Source of the DNA: Thermosulfurimonas sp.
Lineage (GTDB): Bacteria; Desulfobacterota; Thermodesulfobacteria; Thermodesulfobacteriales; Thermodesulfobacteriaceae
Direction: 5' to 3'
Length of the DNA stretch: 8,200 bases
Assembly: GCA_015487645.1 (NCBI GenBank)
Contig: WFPH01000091.1
Coordinates: 1 to 8,200 of the forward strand
The translations under genes were made by a program, and so were the position numbers. Below are positions 1 to 6,216 of this stretch, piece by piece (position 1 is the first letter of the stretch; each line of letters begins with the position of its first letter). The notes under the pieces are model-generated. The model had not been told where the DNA came from. It did no database searches and worked only from the letters and a program-made list of their open reading frames with translations.

Positions 1-1131
1 GCCTACATCTCCTACCGGCTCAAACGCGAGCTTCCCCCGGAGGAAAAACCGGAGGAGGCCGCCGAGGCTCCACCCCCCACCGAGGAGATCGAGCAACTCC
101 TTCCTCTGGATCTTCTGAGCCTGGAGATCGGCTACGCCCTCATTCCCCTGGTGGATGAATCTCAAGGCGGAGATCTCTTGGAGAGGATCAAGAACCTCCG
201 TAAGCAGTTTGCGTTAGAGATGGGCGTGGTTATTCCTCCCATCCATGTGCGCGATAACCTGCAGCTTAAACCGGCGGAGTACGTCATCCTGATCAAGGGG
301 GTGGAGGTGGCTCGGGGAGAGGTCCTTCCCGGCCATCTCCTGGCCATGTCTCAGGAGGAAAAGGCTCCGGAGATTGAGGGGGCCATCCCTACCAAAGAGC
401 CGGCTTTTGGGCTTCCGGCTTACTGGATCCCGGAGGCCAAGAAGGACGAAGCCGAGGCCGCCGGCTACATCGTGGTGAATCTTTCCACGGTGATCGTGAC
501 CCATTTTGCGGAGGTAGTTAAGCGGCATGCCGACGAACTCCTCACTCGCCAGGAGGTGCAGAAGCTCCTCGACGGACTCTCCCGTCAATATCCCAAGGTG
601 GTGGAGGAGGCCCTGAACGTGGTGAATCTGGGGGTGGTGCAAAAGGTTCTTCAAAATCTTGTCCGGGAGGGCATTTCCGTTCGGGATCTTCTCACCATCA
701 TGGAGACCCTGGCTGACTATGGTGAGCGGATAAAGGATCCGGACACCCTCACGGAGTACGTACGTCAGAAACTCTCTCGGGTCATCGTCAAACCCTATCT
801 GGATCCTTCGGGTAAACTCTATGTGACCGCCGTTGGAGAAGATATTGAGGAAGCCATCCGCAAGGCCCTTCAGCGCACGGCCGAGGGCACTTTCCTCATG
901 ATCGAACCCCGGGTAGGGAGTCGGATCGTGGCCGTTATTAGTCAGGCCGCCGAAAGGATGACCCGCGCCGGGCGTCAGCCGGTCTTTCTGGCCACACCGA
1001 CGGTGAGACGCCACCTCCGGCGCTTGATTGAAAGGAGTCTTCCGCAGGCCGTGGTCCTCTCCCACGCCGAGATTCCGGCGGAGGTCACCGTGGAAATCGT
1101 GGAGACCGTGAGGTTAGGCCGTGAGAATTAA
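1..1131 (+). CDS. flhA: Flagellar export gate protein FlhA, C-terminal part (5' truncated)
   Basis: The frame is open from base 1, so this is the 3' end of a longer gene; 376 residues are visible, against roughly 690 for a full FlhA. FlhA is the export-gate component of the flagellar type III secretion system. Its N-terminal membrane half lies outside the window. What remains is the end of the membrane/linker region (AYISYRLKRE, then a Glu/Pro-rich linker at about residues 10-32 of the visible part) and the whole cytoplasmic domain, which forms the nonameric ring that docks chaperone-substrate complexes. Family signatures are LEIGYALIPLVDE, RDNLQLKPAEY, LIKGVEVARGEVLPG and, near the end, TPTVRRHLRRLIERSLP followed by VVLSHAEIP. 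A GTG at 151 could pass for a start but lies inside the conserved domain, so it is internal. The stop at 1129-1131 overlaps the next gene, flhF, by 11 bases, which suggests translational coupling. Confidence 0.96.
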   Translation, partial: AYISYRLKRELPPEEKPEEAAEAPPPTEEIEQLLPLDLLSLEIGYALIPLVDESQGGDLLERIKNLRKQFALEMGVVIPPIHVRDNLQLKPAEYVILIKGVEVARGEVLPGHLLAMSQEEKAPEIEGAIPTKEPAFGLPAYWIPEAKKDEAEAAGYIVVNLSTVIVTHFAEVVKRHADELLTRQEVQKLLDGLSRQYPKVVEEALNVVNLGVVQKVLQNLVREGISVRDLLTIMETLADYGERIKDPDTLTEYVRQKLSRVIVKPYLDPSGKLYVTAVGEDIEEAIRKALQRTAEGTFLMIEPRVGSRIVAVISQAAERMTRAGRQPVFLATPTVRRHLRRLIERSLPQAVVLSHAEIPAEVTVEIVETVRLGREN

Positions 1132-2083
1132 GCGTTTCCGGGGAGAAAACGCTCTGGAAGTTCTGGCCCGGGTTAAAAAGGAATTGGGGGAGGAGGCCCT
1201 CATTCTCTCCTCAAGACGCGTAGAGGAGGAAGGCAAGATCTTCTATGAAATTACGGCGGCCGTGGATCAAGACCCTAACCCGGAGGTCTCTGAGTCCAAA
1301 AACTCTTCACAAGATACCCTGAGCGATATCCGTGCCGAACTCTCCGAAATCAAAAGCCTTCTCCGGGAGGCCTTTTCCGAAAAGATTATACAGGGCCGTT
1401 ATGTGAAGTTGCTTGAGATGGGCGTTCTTCCGGAGGTGGCCTCAGAGATGGAGGACCCGGTGCGCTGGGTGCGGGATAGGCTTTCTAGAAAGGGAGCCTC
1501 GCCCCTCTCTCGCCATTTGATCTTCGTGGGGCCTGCGGGGGCAGGCAAGACCAGCGCCGTCTTCAAGGTGGCCGCCTGGTTCAAATATCGCCAGGGGCTG
1601 GAGGTTACGGTGGTAACCTTGAACCGTCATCGGGTGGGGGCCCGTGGCGAAGCCCTGCGGTTGGGGGAGCTTCTTGAAATTCCGGTAAAGACCGAGCTTC
1701 CAGAGACTTTTCCGCAGCGAGATTGCCTTCTCATTGATACTCCGGGGTGGGGCTGGAATTTCGGGCCTGAAGAGCTTGAGGCCTTGCTCGAAAGATTTCC
1801 TCAAGCCAGAATACAGGCCGTTTTAAACGCGGTGGAGCAGCCCTTAAGTCTTAAGCGCTTTCTTAAAGAACTGGGAGACTATCCGGTGGAGGGTTTGGTG
1901 CTTACCCAGGTGGACCGTATGGCCTGCGGTCTTTCTCTGAGTTTTATCCTGAAGGATGATCTCCCGGGCGTGAGTTTCGTTTCCTCCGGCCCCCGCGTGC
2001 CCGAGGATCTCGCGCGGGCCACGCCGGAGGTTCTGGAAAGAATTTTTATGCGTGGGCTTAAAGCGGTTTATGATTTAAAATAG
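1121..2083 (+). CDS. flhF: Flagellar biosynthesis SRP-type GTPase FlhF (divergent GTPase motifs)
   Basis: A 320-residue protein with a GTG start inside flhA. FlhF is the third SRP-GTPase family member and recruits early flagellar components to the cell pole. The N-terminus is diagnostic: MRIKRFRGENALEVLARVKK followed by ALILSSRRV. A charged linker (about 50-90) joins this to an N-type helical region and the NG domain. The P-loop GPAGAGKTS is at residues 137-145. Other nucleotide motifs depart from my recollection of the family. The DTYRIGA-like motif reads NRHRVGA (168-174). DTAG reads DTPG (206-209). TKxD reads TQVD (262-265). The late motif PRVPEDLARA (291-300) is normal. The protein is somewhat shorter than most FlhF (about 360-430). 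Family and neighbours (flhA upstream, flhG downstream) make the identity secure, but GTP hydrolysis or guanine specificity may be weakened. Confidence 0.93.
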   Translation: MRIKRFRGENALEVLARVKKELGEEALILSSRRVEEEGKIFYEITAAVDQDPNPEVSESKNSSQDTLSDIRAELSEIKSLLREAFSEKIIQGRYVKLLEMGVLPEVASEMEDPVRWVRDRLSRKGASPLSRHLIFVGPAGAGKTSAVFKVAAWFKYRQGLEVTVVTLNRHRVGARGEALRLGELLEIPVKTELPETFPQRDCLLIDTPGWGWNFGPEELEALLERFPQARIQAVLNAVEQPLSLKRFLKELGDYPVEGLVLTQVDRMACGLSLSFILKDDLPGVSFVSSGPRVPEDLARATPEVLERIFMRGLKAVYDLK

Positions 2084-2090
2084 TTGAGTC

Positions 2091-2097
2091 AAGGAGG
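2091..2097 (+). promoter_or_regulatory. Ribosome binding site of flhG
   Basis: AAGGAGG lies five bases before the ATG at 2103. An in-frame TGA at 2085-2087 lies just upstream, so no earlier flhG start is possible. Together these fix the short N-terminus of FlhG. Confidence 0.8.
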
Positions 2098-2102
2098 ATT
2101 GG

Positions 2103-2900
2103 ATGCGGATTCTGGCAGTATCCAGCGGAAAAGGTGGGGTAGGGAAAACCAATTTGGTGGCCAATCTAGCCTTGGCTCTGGAAGATAAAGGACACCACAC
2201 CCTGATCTTTGACGCCGATTTGGGGCTGGCCAATATCGATGTCCTTCTCGGACTGGCTCCCCGGAGAGACATCCGGCACGTGTTGGCCGCCGAATGCACT
2301 CTGAAGGATATCCTGATCAAAACCCCTTACGGGTTTGACGTTATTCCGGCCAGTTCCGGGGTAGTGGAACTTACCCGTCTTGATCCCTCGGAAAAGCTGG
2401 TCCTTAAAGAACAATTCGAGGAGATTTCACAGGGGGTGGATTTCTTTATCTTTGATCTGGGCGCTGGTATCTCGGACAATGTACTCTTCTTCAACCTCGT
2501 AGCTCAGGAAAGGATAGTAATCACTACCCCGGAACCTACGGCCATGGCCGACGCTTACGCTCTCATAAAGCTCCTTTTCGTGCGTCACCAAGTTAAACGG
2601 GTCTACCTCTTGGTGAACATGGTTAAAGATGTCAAAGAAGGCAAAAATATCTACCAGCAGATTGCCCAGGTGGTAGAGCGATTTTTAGGGCCGGTAGGTC
2701 TTACCTATCTGGGGGCTATTCGAAGCGATCCCTGTGTGGCAAGGGCCGTTAGAAAGCAGGAACCCTTTTTGAAGGTCTGTCCCGAGGCCTCCGCGAGTCA
2801 GGATCTCCTTAAGATCTGTGAGAAACTTTTGAAGTTGAAGCCGAGATCCGAAGGGGGGCTTGAGGCCCTGTGGTCACAAAGCTTTCAGGCTACTTCATGA
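2103..2900 (+). CDS. flhG: MinD-type ATPase FlhG (FleN/YlxH), flagellar number and placement regulator
   Basis: A 265-residue P-loop ATPase of the MinD/ParA superfamily that, with FlhF, sets the number and site of flagella. The deviant Walker A motif SSGKGGVGKTN (residues 7-17) carries the signature Lys10 and the P-loop Lys15. The A' motif IFDADLGLANID has Asp37 and Asp39. The Walker B segment FFIFDLGAGIS has Asp118. LGLANIDVLLGL and DLGAGIS are typical of FlhG rather than of cell-division MinD. The C-terminus is Lys/Leu-rich and could form a membrane-targeting amphipathic helix, but I cannot show this. The protein starts directly on the first beta strand and lacks the DQAxxLR-type N-terminal extension that activates FlhF in some species. 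In Pseudomonas FleN-type regulators the partner is the master activator rather than FlhF, so function here could lean that way. It sits 19 bases after flhF, and its TGA overlaps the fliA ATG. Confidence 0.94.
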   Translation: MRILAVSSGKGGVGKTNLVANLALALEDKGHHTLIFDADLGLANIDVLLGLAPRRDIRHVLAAECTLKDILIKTPYGFDVIPASSGVVELTRLDPSEKLVLKEQFEEISQGVDFFIFDLGAGISDNVLFFNLVAQERIVITTPEPTAMADAYALIKLLFVRHQVKRVYLLVNMVKDVKEGKNIYQQIAQVVERFLGPVGLTYLGAIRSDPCVARAVRKQEPFLKVCPEASASQDLLKICEKLLKLKPRSEGGLEALWSQSFQATS

Positions 2901-3643
2901 AAACCTATCTCCAGAAGACCCCGGAAGAGCTCGTTTTTGAACATTTGCCTCTGGTAAAGTACTTAGCCTCCAGGCTATCAGGGAGGCTCCCTCCCACTCT
3001 GGATGTAGAGGACCTGATCTCGGCAGGTATAGTGGGCCTGATCGAAGCCGCCCGGCGCTTTGATCCCAAACGCAACATCCAGTTCAAGACCTTCGCGGAA
3101 TTCAGGATCCGGGGGGCCATGCTGGACGAGTTGCGTTCGCTGGACTGGATACCCCGTTCGGTAAAAGAGAAAGCGGCTCGTCTCGAAAAGGTCATGAGTA
3201 CTCTGGAGAACCGTTTGGGTAGACCCCCGGAAGACGAAGAAATAGCTCGAGAGCTGGGGCTTCGGCTCGAGGAGTATTACCGGCTTCTTGAAGAGGTGCG
3301 AGGGATTACCTTTGTGGACATTGAGGCCCTTAAAAGGAAGCTGGAGGACGCCGAAGACCTTGACCTGGCGGATCTACTGGCGGATTCTGAAGAAAATGAT
3401 CCTTTCGAAAAGTTAGGCTTGAAAGAATTGGGAGAAGCTCTGGCGCAGGCTATTTCTGAATTGCCGGAAAAGGAGAAGTTGGTTATAACTCTTTATTATT
3501 ATGAAGGCTTGACCATGAAAGAAATAGGCAAGGTCTTAGGGTATACCGAAAGTCGTATCTCGCAGCTGCACAGCAAGGCCTTGCTGAGGCTTAGAGCCAA
3601 ATTGAAGGAGCGCCTGGGAGAAAATTACCTAGATCTTTTCTAA
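2897..3643 (+). CDS. fliA: RNA polymerase sigma factor FliA (sigma-28)
   Basis: A 248-residue sigma factor that directs RNA polymerase to late flagellar and chemotaxis promoters and is normally held by FlgM until the hook is complete. Region 2 spans about 14-86, with LISAGIVGLIEAARRFDP and the promoter-contacting RGAMLDELRSLDWIPRSV stretch typical of FliA/WhiG. Region 3 follows, with GRPPEDEEIARELGL at about 109-122. Region 4 runs about 180-238 and ends in a helix-turn-helix (LTMKEIGKVLGYTESRISQL). The length matches the family. I chose the ATG at 2897 because it forms a 4-base ATGA overlap with flhG and gives MKTYLQKTPEEL, a normal FliA start. A GTG at 2870 would add nine residues and remains possible. 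Neither start has a strong Shine-Dalgarno sequence, so translation may depend on coupling to flhG. No sigma-28 promoter was seen inside the window. Confidence 0.95.
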   Translation: MKTYLQKTPEELVFEHLPLVKYLASRLSGRLPPTLDVEDLISAGIVGLIEAARRFDPKRNIQFKTFAEFRIRGAMLDELRSLDWIPRSVKEKAARLEKVMSTLENRLGRPPEDEEIARELGLRLEEYYRLLEEVRGITFVDIEALKRKLEDAEDLDLADLLADSEENDPFEKLGLKELGEALAQAISELPEKEKLVITLYYYEGLTMKEIGKVLGYTESRISQLHSKALLRLRAKLKERLGENYLDLF

Positions 3644-3651
3644 GGAGGTGA
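3642..3651 (+). promoter_or_regulatory. Strong ribosome binding site of the first cheY
   Basis: AAGGAGGTGA, a near-complete complement of the 16S rRNA 3' tail, begins inside the fliA stop codon, with three bases before the ATG at 3655 (seven from the GGAGG core). It is the longest Shine-Dalgarno match I saw in the window and suggests this cheY is made in excess over its neighbours. Confidence 0.75.
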
Positions 3652-3654
3652 GTT

Positions 3655-4038
3655 ATGCCGCTTGACACCAACATGAGGATCCTCGTCGTGGATGATTTTG
3701 CCACCATGAGGAAGATCATCAAAAACATTCTCTCTCAGCTGGGGTTTAAGAATATTATCGAGGCCGACGACGGTACCACCGCCTGGGAGATCCTTCAAAA
3801 GGAACCGGTCGATCTTATCATTTCCGACTGGAATATGCCCAAGATGAGTGGGCTTGAGCTTTTGAAGAAGGTCCGCTCGGACGACAAGCTCAAGGACACC
3901 CCCTTCTTGATGGTCACGGCCGAAGCCCAAAAGGAGAACATTATCGAGGCGGCCAAGTACAAGGTAAGTCAGTATATCGTAAAGCCCTTTACTCCTGAAA
4001 CGCTGAAGGAGAAACTTGAAAAGATCTTTGGAGGCTAG
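3655..4038 (+). CDS. cheY: Chemotaxis response regulator CheY (motor-binding type)
   Basis: A 127-residue single-domain receiver. When phosphorylated by CheA it binds FliM/FliN at the motor and changes rotation. The sequence resembles enterobacterial CheY: LVVDDFATMRKIIKN, ISDWNMPKMSGLELL, LMVTAEAQKENIIEAA, and a C-terminal VKPFTPETLKEKLEKIF. Visible functional residues are the acid pair Asp13/Asp14, the phospho-acceptor Asp58, Thr88, the switch aromatic Tyr107, and Lys110. There is no output domain. The neighbours, fliA before and a FliL-like protein two bases after, match the fliA-cheY order of many polar-flagellate clusters. A second receiver lies about 2.7 kb downstream. The close match to classical CheY makes this one the better candidate for the motor signal. 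Confidence 0.95.
   Translation: MPLDTNMRILVVDDFATMRKIIKNILSQLGFKNIIEADDGTTAWEILQKEPVDLIISDWNMPKMSGLELLKKVRSDDKLKDTPFLMVTAEAQKENIIEAAKYKVSQYIVKPFTPETLKEKLEKIFGG
4030..4034 (+). promoter_or_regulatory. Ribosome binding site supporting a TTG start
   Basis: GGAGG inside the end of cheY lies six bases before the TTG at 4041. It supports this rare start codon, since no ATG or GTG is closer to the beginning of the reading frame. Confidence 0.6.
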
Positions 4039-4040
4039 AG

Positions 4041-4823
4041 TTGCCCGAGGAACTTAAAAGGGAAGAGGAGCCTTCTGAGGACCGGGTAGAAGAACCCCTC
4101 TCTGGAGAGTCTGAGGAGGGGGCTACCCCTCCGGAAGAGACCCCGTTGGAGACGGAGACCTCTGAAGAGGGCTCTTCGCCGGAATTCGAGCCGGAGATGG
4201 CAGAGGCCGCCGTTGAGGAGGCCTCCGAAGAGGAGAGCCCAGAAAAACTCATTCAAGCCCTAGAGGCCGAACCTGAAGGAGAGCAAGCGTCACCCTCCGG
4301 GGAAAAGAAGGCCTTCTTTCCCAAGATTCTTTTGGGTTTGGGAATTTTGATCTGCCTTTTGGGAATTACGGGGGGGGTTTATGTCCTTTGGACCATTATT
4401 AACTCGAGCCGTTCGGCTGTCTCCACGGCAGAAGTTTCTCAACCTCCGACGAAAACCGTTACGCCTTCCTCTCCCGCCCGGGAACCTTTAGGAGCTATGC
4501 CTCTTGAAGTGCGTCCGGAGCATTCCCTGGTGTTGAAACACTTTCTTATTCCTTTGCAGAGCGAGGGGGGCGCTCCGGTTTTCATCAAAGCTTCAGTAGT
4601 GCTTTATTTCAAAAGCCAGAGGGAGGTCCTTAAAGCCAAGAAGCTGGAAAATCCTCTTAGGGGGATGATCTTCGAGACTTTCAAAAATATTCCTTTTTAT
4701 TACTGGCGGAGTCCCGAAGGGGTTAATAAAATCAAAACTGCTCTGCTTAAGAGCTTGAGGGAGAGGGCTCCGGAGGGTCTCAAACCAAGCGATGTGGATG
4801 TTACCGGGTATATCCTCAAGTGA
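4041..4823 (+). CDS. FliL-like single-pass membrane protein with long acidic cytoplasmic tail
   Basis: A 260-residue protein starting at TTG. Residues 1-90 are low-complexity and strongly acidic: by my count 32 Glu and one Asp against six Lys/Arg, with many Ser and Pro. One membrane helix follows at about 96-120 (ILLGLGILICLLGITGGV and onward). A further Ser/Thr/Pro linker at about 121-150 leads to a C-terminal domain of about 110 residues. This domain has HFLIPLQSEGG, FIKASVVLYF, a charged helix, and RSPEGVNKIKTALLKSLRER with a closing hydrophobic strand. That pattern resembles the periplasmic domain of FliL, a stator-associated basal-body protein with a stomatin-like fold. The position right after cheY supports a flagellar role. 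FliL normally has a very short cytoplasmic part, so the acidic tail is unusual. Identification is by pattern only; another basal-body or pilus-assembly membrane protein is possible. A run of eight G bases sits in the membrane helix codons. Confidence 0.6.
   Translation: MPEELKREEEPSEDRVEEPLSGESEEGATPPEETPLETETSEEGSSPEFEPEMAEAAVEEASEEESPEKLIQALEAEPEGEQASPSGEKKAFFPKILLGLGILICLLGITGGVYVLWTIINSSRSAVSTAEVSQPPTKTVTPSSPAREPLGAMPLEVRPEHSLVLKHFLIPLQSEGGAPVFIKASVVLYFKSQREVLKAKKLENPLRGMIFETFKNIPFYYWRSPEGVNKIKTALLKSLRERAPEGLKPSDVDVTGYILK
4370..4377 (+). repeat. G8 homopolymer tract inside the FliL-like gene
   Basis: Eight consecutive G bases encode part of Thr110-Gly111-Gly112 in the membrane helix. It is the longest mononucleotide run I noticed; runs of six G occur elsewhere in the window. 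Slippage here would truncate the protein within its membrane segment. Confidence 0.9.
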
Positions 4824-4832
4824 GGGGTTTAC

Positions 4833-5006
4833 ATGCCGGATAGGGTGGAGAGATCCCCAGAGATAACCCCTCTTTTGCCTCCTGTAGAATCTGAGAAACG
4901 TTATCCCCAAAGGAGACCGTCGGAGAAGAAAAAACGCCCCAAACCTTCTTCCGGAACTCCGTCCAAAAAGCCTGAGAAAGAAGGTCGAATAGATATCACG
5001 ATATGA
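4833..5006 (+). CDS. Small basic proline-rich protein (57 aa), hypothetical
   Basis: A 57-residue open frame fills the gap between the FliL-like gene and the DUF2802 gene. A GAGGGG at 4822-4827 lies five bases before its ATG, and its TGA overlaps the next ATG (ATGA at 5003-5006). The product has 15 Lys/Arg, nine Asp/Glu and 11 Pro by my count. It begins MPDRVERSPE, carries a KKKRPKP core near residue 32, and ends GRIDITI. There is no membrane segment, no Cys and no recognisable domain; it looks disordered. Without it there would be a 179-base hole in an otherwise gapless operon, which with the start signal and the coupled end argues that it is real. The function is unknown. A flagellar accessory peptide or an adaptor for the acidic tail encoded just upstream is conceivable but unproven. 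Confidence 0.65.
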   Translation: MPDRVERSPEITPLLPPVESEKRYPQRRPSEKKKRPKPSSGTPSKKPEKEGRIDITI

Positions 5007-5392
5007 TGCCTGAGATTTACTTCCTCTTGCAGATTGTGCTTGATTTTTTGCTTTTGCTTGCGATTTTGTTTTTATTTCTACGCTTCAGAAAGATTATGAA
5101 CCTTCCGATAGGGGAGGTAACCTCGCGGCTTGCGGTTTTGGAGAAGCTTTCCGAAGATCTGGCCCGGTATCTGGAGGAAGAGCGCCGGATTTATGAGCGC
5201 TTGAAGGGGGCTCTTGAAGCAGGAGTGGAGGCTTGGGAGCATATTGGTAAAGACCGCAAAGGACTCAAAGAGCAAGTGCTTGAGGCCTATCGCAAGGGGC
5301 TTTCCGTGGGAGAAATAGCTCGACGATTTTCTCTCTCGGAAGGGGAAGTGGAATTATTGATCTCTCTTGAAAGGTTTAAGGAAAAAGCATGA
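5003..5392 (+). CDS. DUF2802-type membrane-anchored protein
   Basis: A 129-residue protein. One strongly hydrophobic helix at about residues 5-26 (FLLQIVLDFLLLLAILFLF) anchors the N-terminus. A Glu/Arg/Leu-rich, probably coiled-coil stretch follows at about 38-75. The C-terminus (about 88-122) has the helix-turn-helix-like pattern VLEAYRKGLSVGEIARRFSL then SEGEVELLISLERF, which I recognise as the hallmark of DUF2802 proteins. These are often found in flagellar and chemotaxis clusters of polar-flagellate bacteria, but their role is not established. The C-terminal helices look like those of DNA-binding domains, but with a membrane anchor they more likely make protein contacts. The ATG at 5003 is immediately followed by another ATG. 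Both ends overlap neighbours by four bases (ATGA), implying coupled translation with the small protein before and the FliK-like gene after. Confidence 0.72.
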   Translation: MMPEIYFLLQIVLDFLLLLAILFLFLRFRKIMNLPIGEVTSRLAVLEKLSEDLARYLEEERRIYERLKGALEAGVEAWEHIGKDRKGLKEQVLEAYRKGLSVGEIARRFSLSEGEVELLISLERFKEKA

Positions 5393-6213
5393 GAGTTACT
5401 CTTCCGGCTCCGGTTACCTATCTTCCAGAGAGCCTTTTTTCCCTCCTCGGTCAGCCCGGGAGGGAACTTACGGTCCGGGTGGTTGAAGTAGAAGGCAAGA
5501 CCCTTACCCTGGAGACCGGGGGGGAGCGTTTCCAGGCCCGCTTAGCTGGAAGCTTGCTCCCTGAGGATTTTCGACTCGGGGAGACCGTGAGGGTTAGGGT
5601 TCTTTCTTCCGGACCTCCAGTCCTTTTGCATTTGGTGGAAGGCCCCGGGGTGACCCGGGTCGAGGAGAGGTTCGCCAGGCTCATTCAGTTTCTTCAAACT
5701 CAGGGGGGAAACTTATCCCCGGAATTCCCGGCTGTTTCTGAAAAGCCGGATCCTCTATCCTTGGTAACTTTTCTGGTGAAGATGATGGGCGAGGTCCAGG
5801 AAGAGAAAGAGAAGGTCGGAGGAGATGAGGGGGATAAAAAACTAAGCCGTGATTGGGGGGTCTTGACGCGGTTTTGGCAGGAGGGACATCTAGTCTTGCC
5901 CTTTTTCTTTACGGATCGTCTTTCCTGGGGATTCCTGGAAGCCGGTCGGGAAGATTGGTCTTCGGAGAGTGAAAAGTTTTTCTATCTCCGTTTATTCCTT
6001 TCGGAGCTCGGGCTGGTCGAGGCTTTTATTCGAGCCACCTCCGGGAAGGCCCTCAAGATCAATCTTTTCTTTTCTCGAGAGGAGGCTTTGACCCTGGCTC
6101 GGGAAGGGATAGTGGAATTGCGGAGGGAGCTGGCTGAAAAGGGTTTCTGGCCGGAGATCACTTTGGAGCAAAGCTACTATGAACCGGGGATCATTTTGGC
6201 TAAGGAGGGATAG
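5389..6213 (+). CDS. FliK-like protein (flagellar hook-length control family, divergent)
   Basis: A 274-residue protein with no signal peptide or membrane helix. Residues 1-80 form a beta-rich module (RELTVRVVEVEGKTLTLETG, then GETVRVRVLSSGPPVLLHLVE) like the N-terminal modules of many FliK-like proteins. The centre (80-155) is charged and probably flexible. The C-terminal part (about 190-265) has LFLSELGLVEAFIRATSGKA followed by LKINLFFSREEAL and VELRRELAEKGFWPEITLEQ. This matches the beta-strand, LG-V, long-helix, LR-L-GF pattern of the FliK C-terminal domain, which interacts with FlhB to switch export specificity from hook to filament. The usual Gln- or Pro-rich ruler region is missing and the protein is short for FliK (typically 400 or more residues), so it may be a paralogue rather than the hook ruler. 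It is coupled to the DUF2802 gene by ATGA. Confidence 0.6.
   Translation: MRVTLPAPVTYLPESLFSLLGQPGRELTVRVVEVEGKTLTLETGGERFQARLAGSLLPEDFRLGETVRVRVLSSGPPVLLHLVEGPGVTRVEERFARLIQFLQTQGGNLSPEFPAVSEKPDPLSLVTFLVKMMGEVQEEKEKVGGDEGDKKLSRDWGVLTRFWQEGHLVLPFFFTDRLSWGFLEAGREDWSSESEKFFYLRLFLSELGLVEAFIRATSGKALKINLFFSREEALTLAREGIVELRRELAEKGFWPEITLEQSYYEPGIILAKEG
6202..6208 (+). promoter_or_regulatory. Ribosome binding site of the PK-C-like gene
   Basis: AAGGAGG lies within the last codons of the FliK-like gene, eight bases before the ATG at 6217. It indicates independent, efficient initiation of the downstream gene. Confidence 0.65.
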
Positions 6214-6216
6214 AAG

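Noticed and set aside
151..153. GTG as a start codon for a shorter FlhA-like gene
   Set aside because: The frame is open back to base 1 and the upstream residues (linker and LEIGYALIPL) are normal FlhA sequence, so the GTG is internal.
214..1065. Long open frame on the minus strand (about 283 codons) opposite flhA
   Set aside because: It is antisense to the strongly conserved FlhA cytoplasmic domain, its translation is rich in His/Pro/Gly with no recognisable domain, and all clear genes run on the + strand.
1531..1546. GCCTGC-GGGG-GCAGGC hairpin in flhF
   Set aside because: The sequence encodes the P-loop (PAGAG) and no T-run follows, so it is neither a terminator nor clearly selected as RNA structure.
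1602..1619. Seven-base inverted repeat AGGTTAC/GTAACCT with a four-base loop in flhF
   Set aside because: It is short, lies in coding sequence, and has no T-run or regulatory context; chance is sufficient.
2273..2292. GGCAC-containing stretch considered as a sigma-54 promoter
   Set aside because: The downstream TTGC element is not at the required spacing, and it lies deep inside flhG.
2870..2872. GTG as the fliA start
   Set aside because: It would overlap flhG by 31 bases and add nine residues without family resemblance. The ATG at 2897 gives a 4-base overlap like other junctions here. The GTG is kept only as an alternative.
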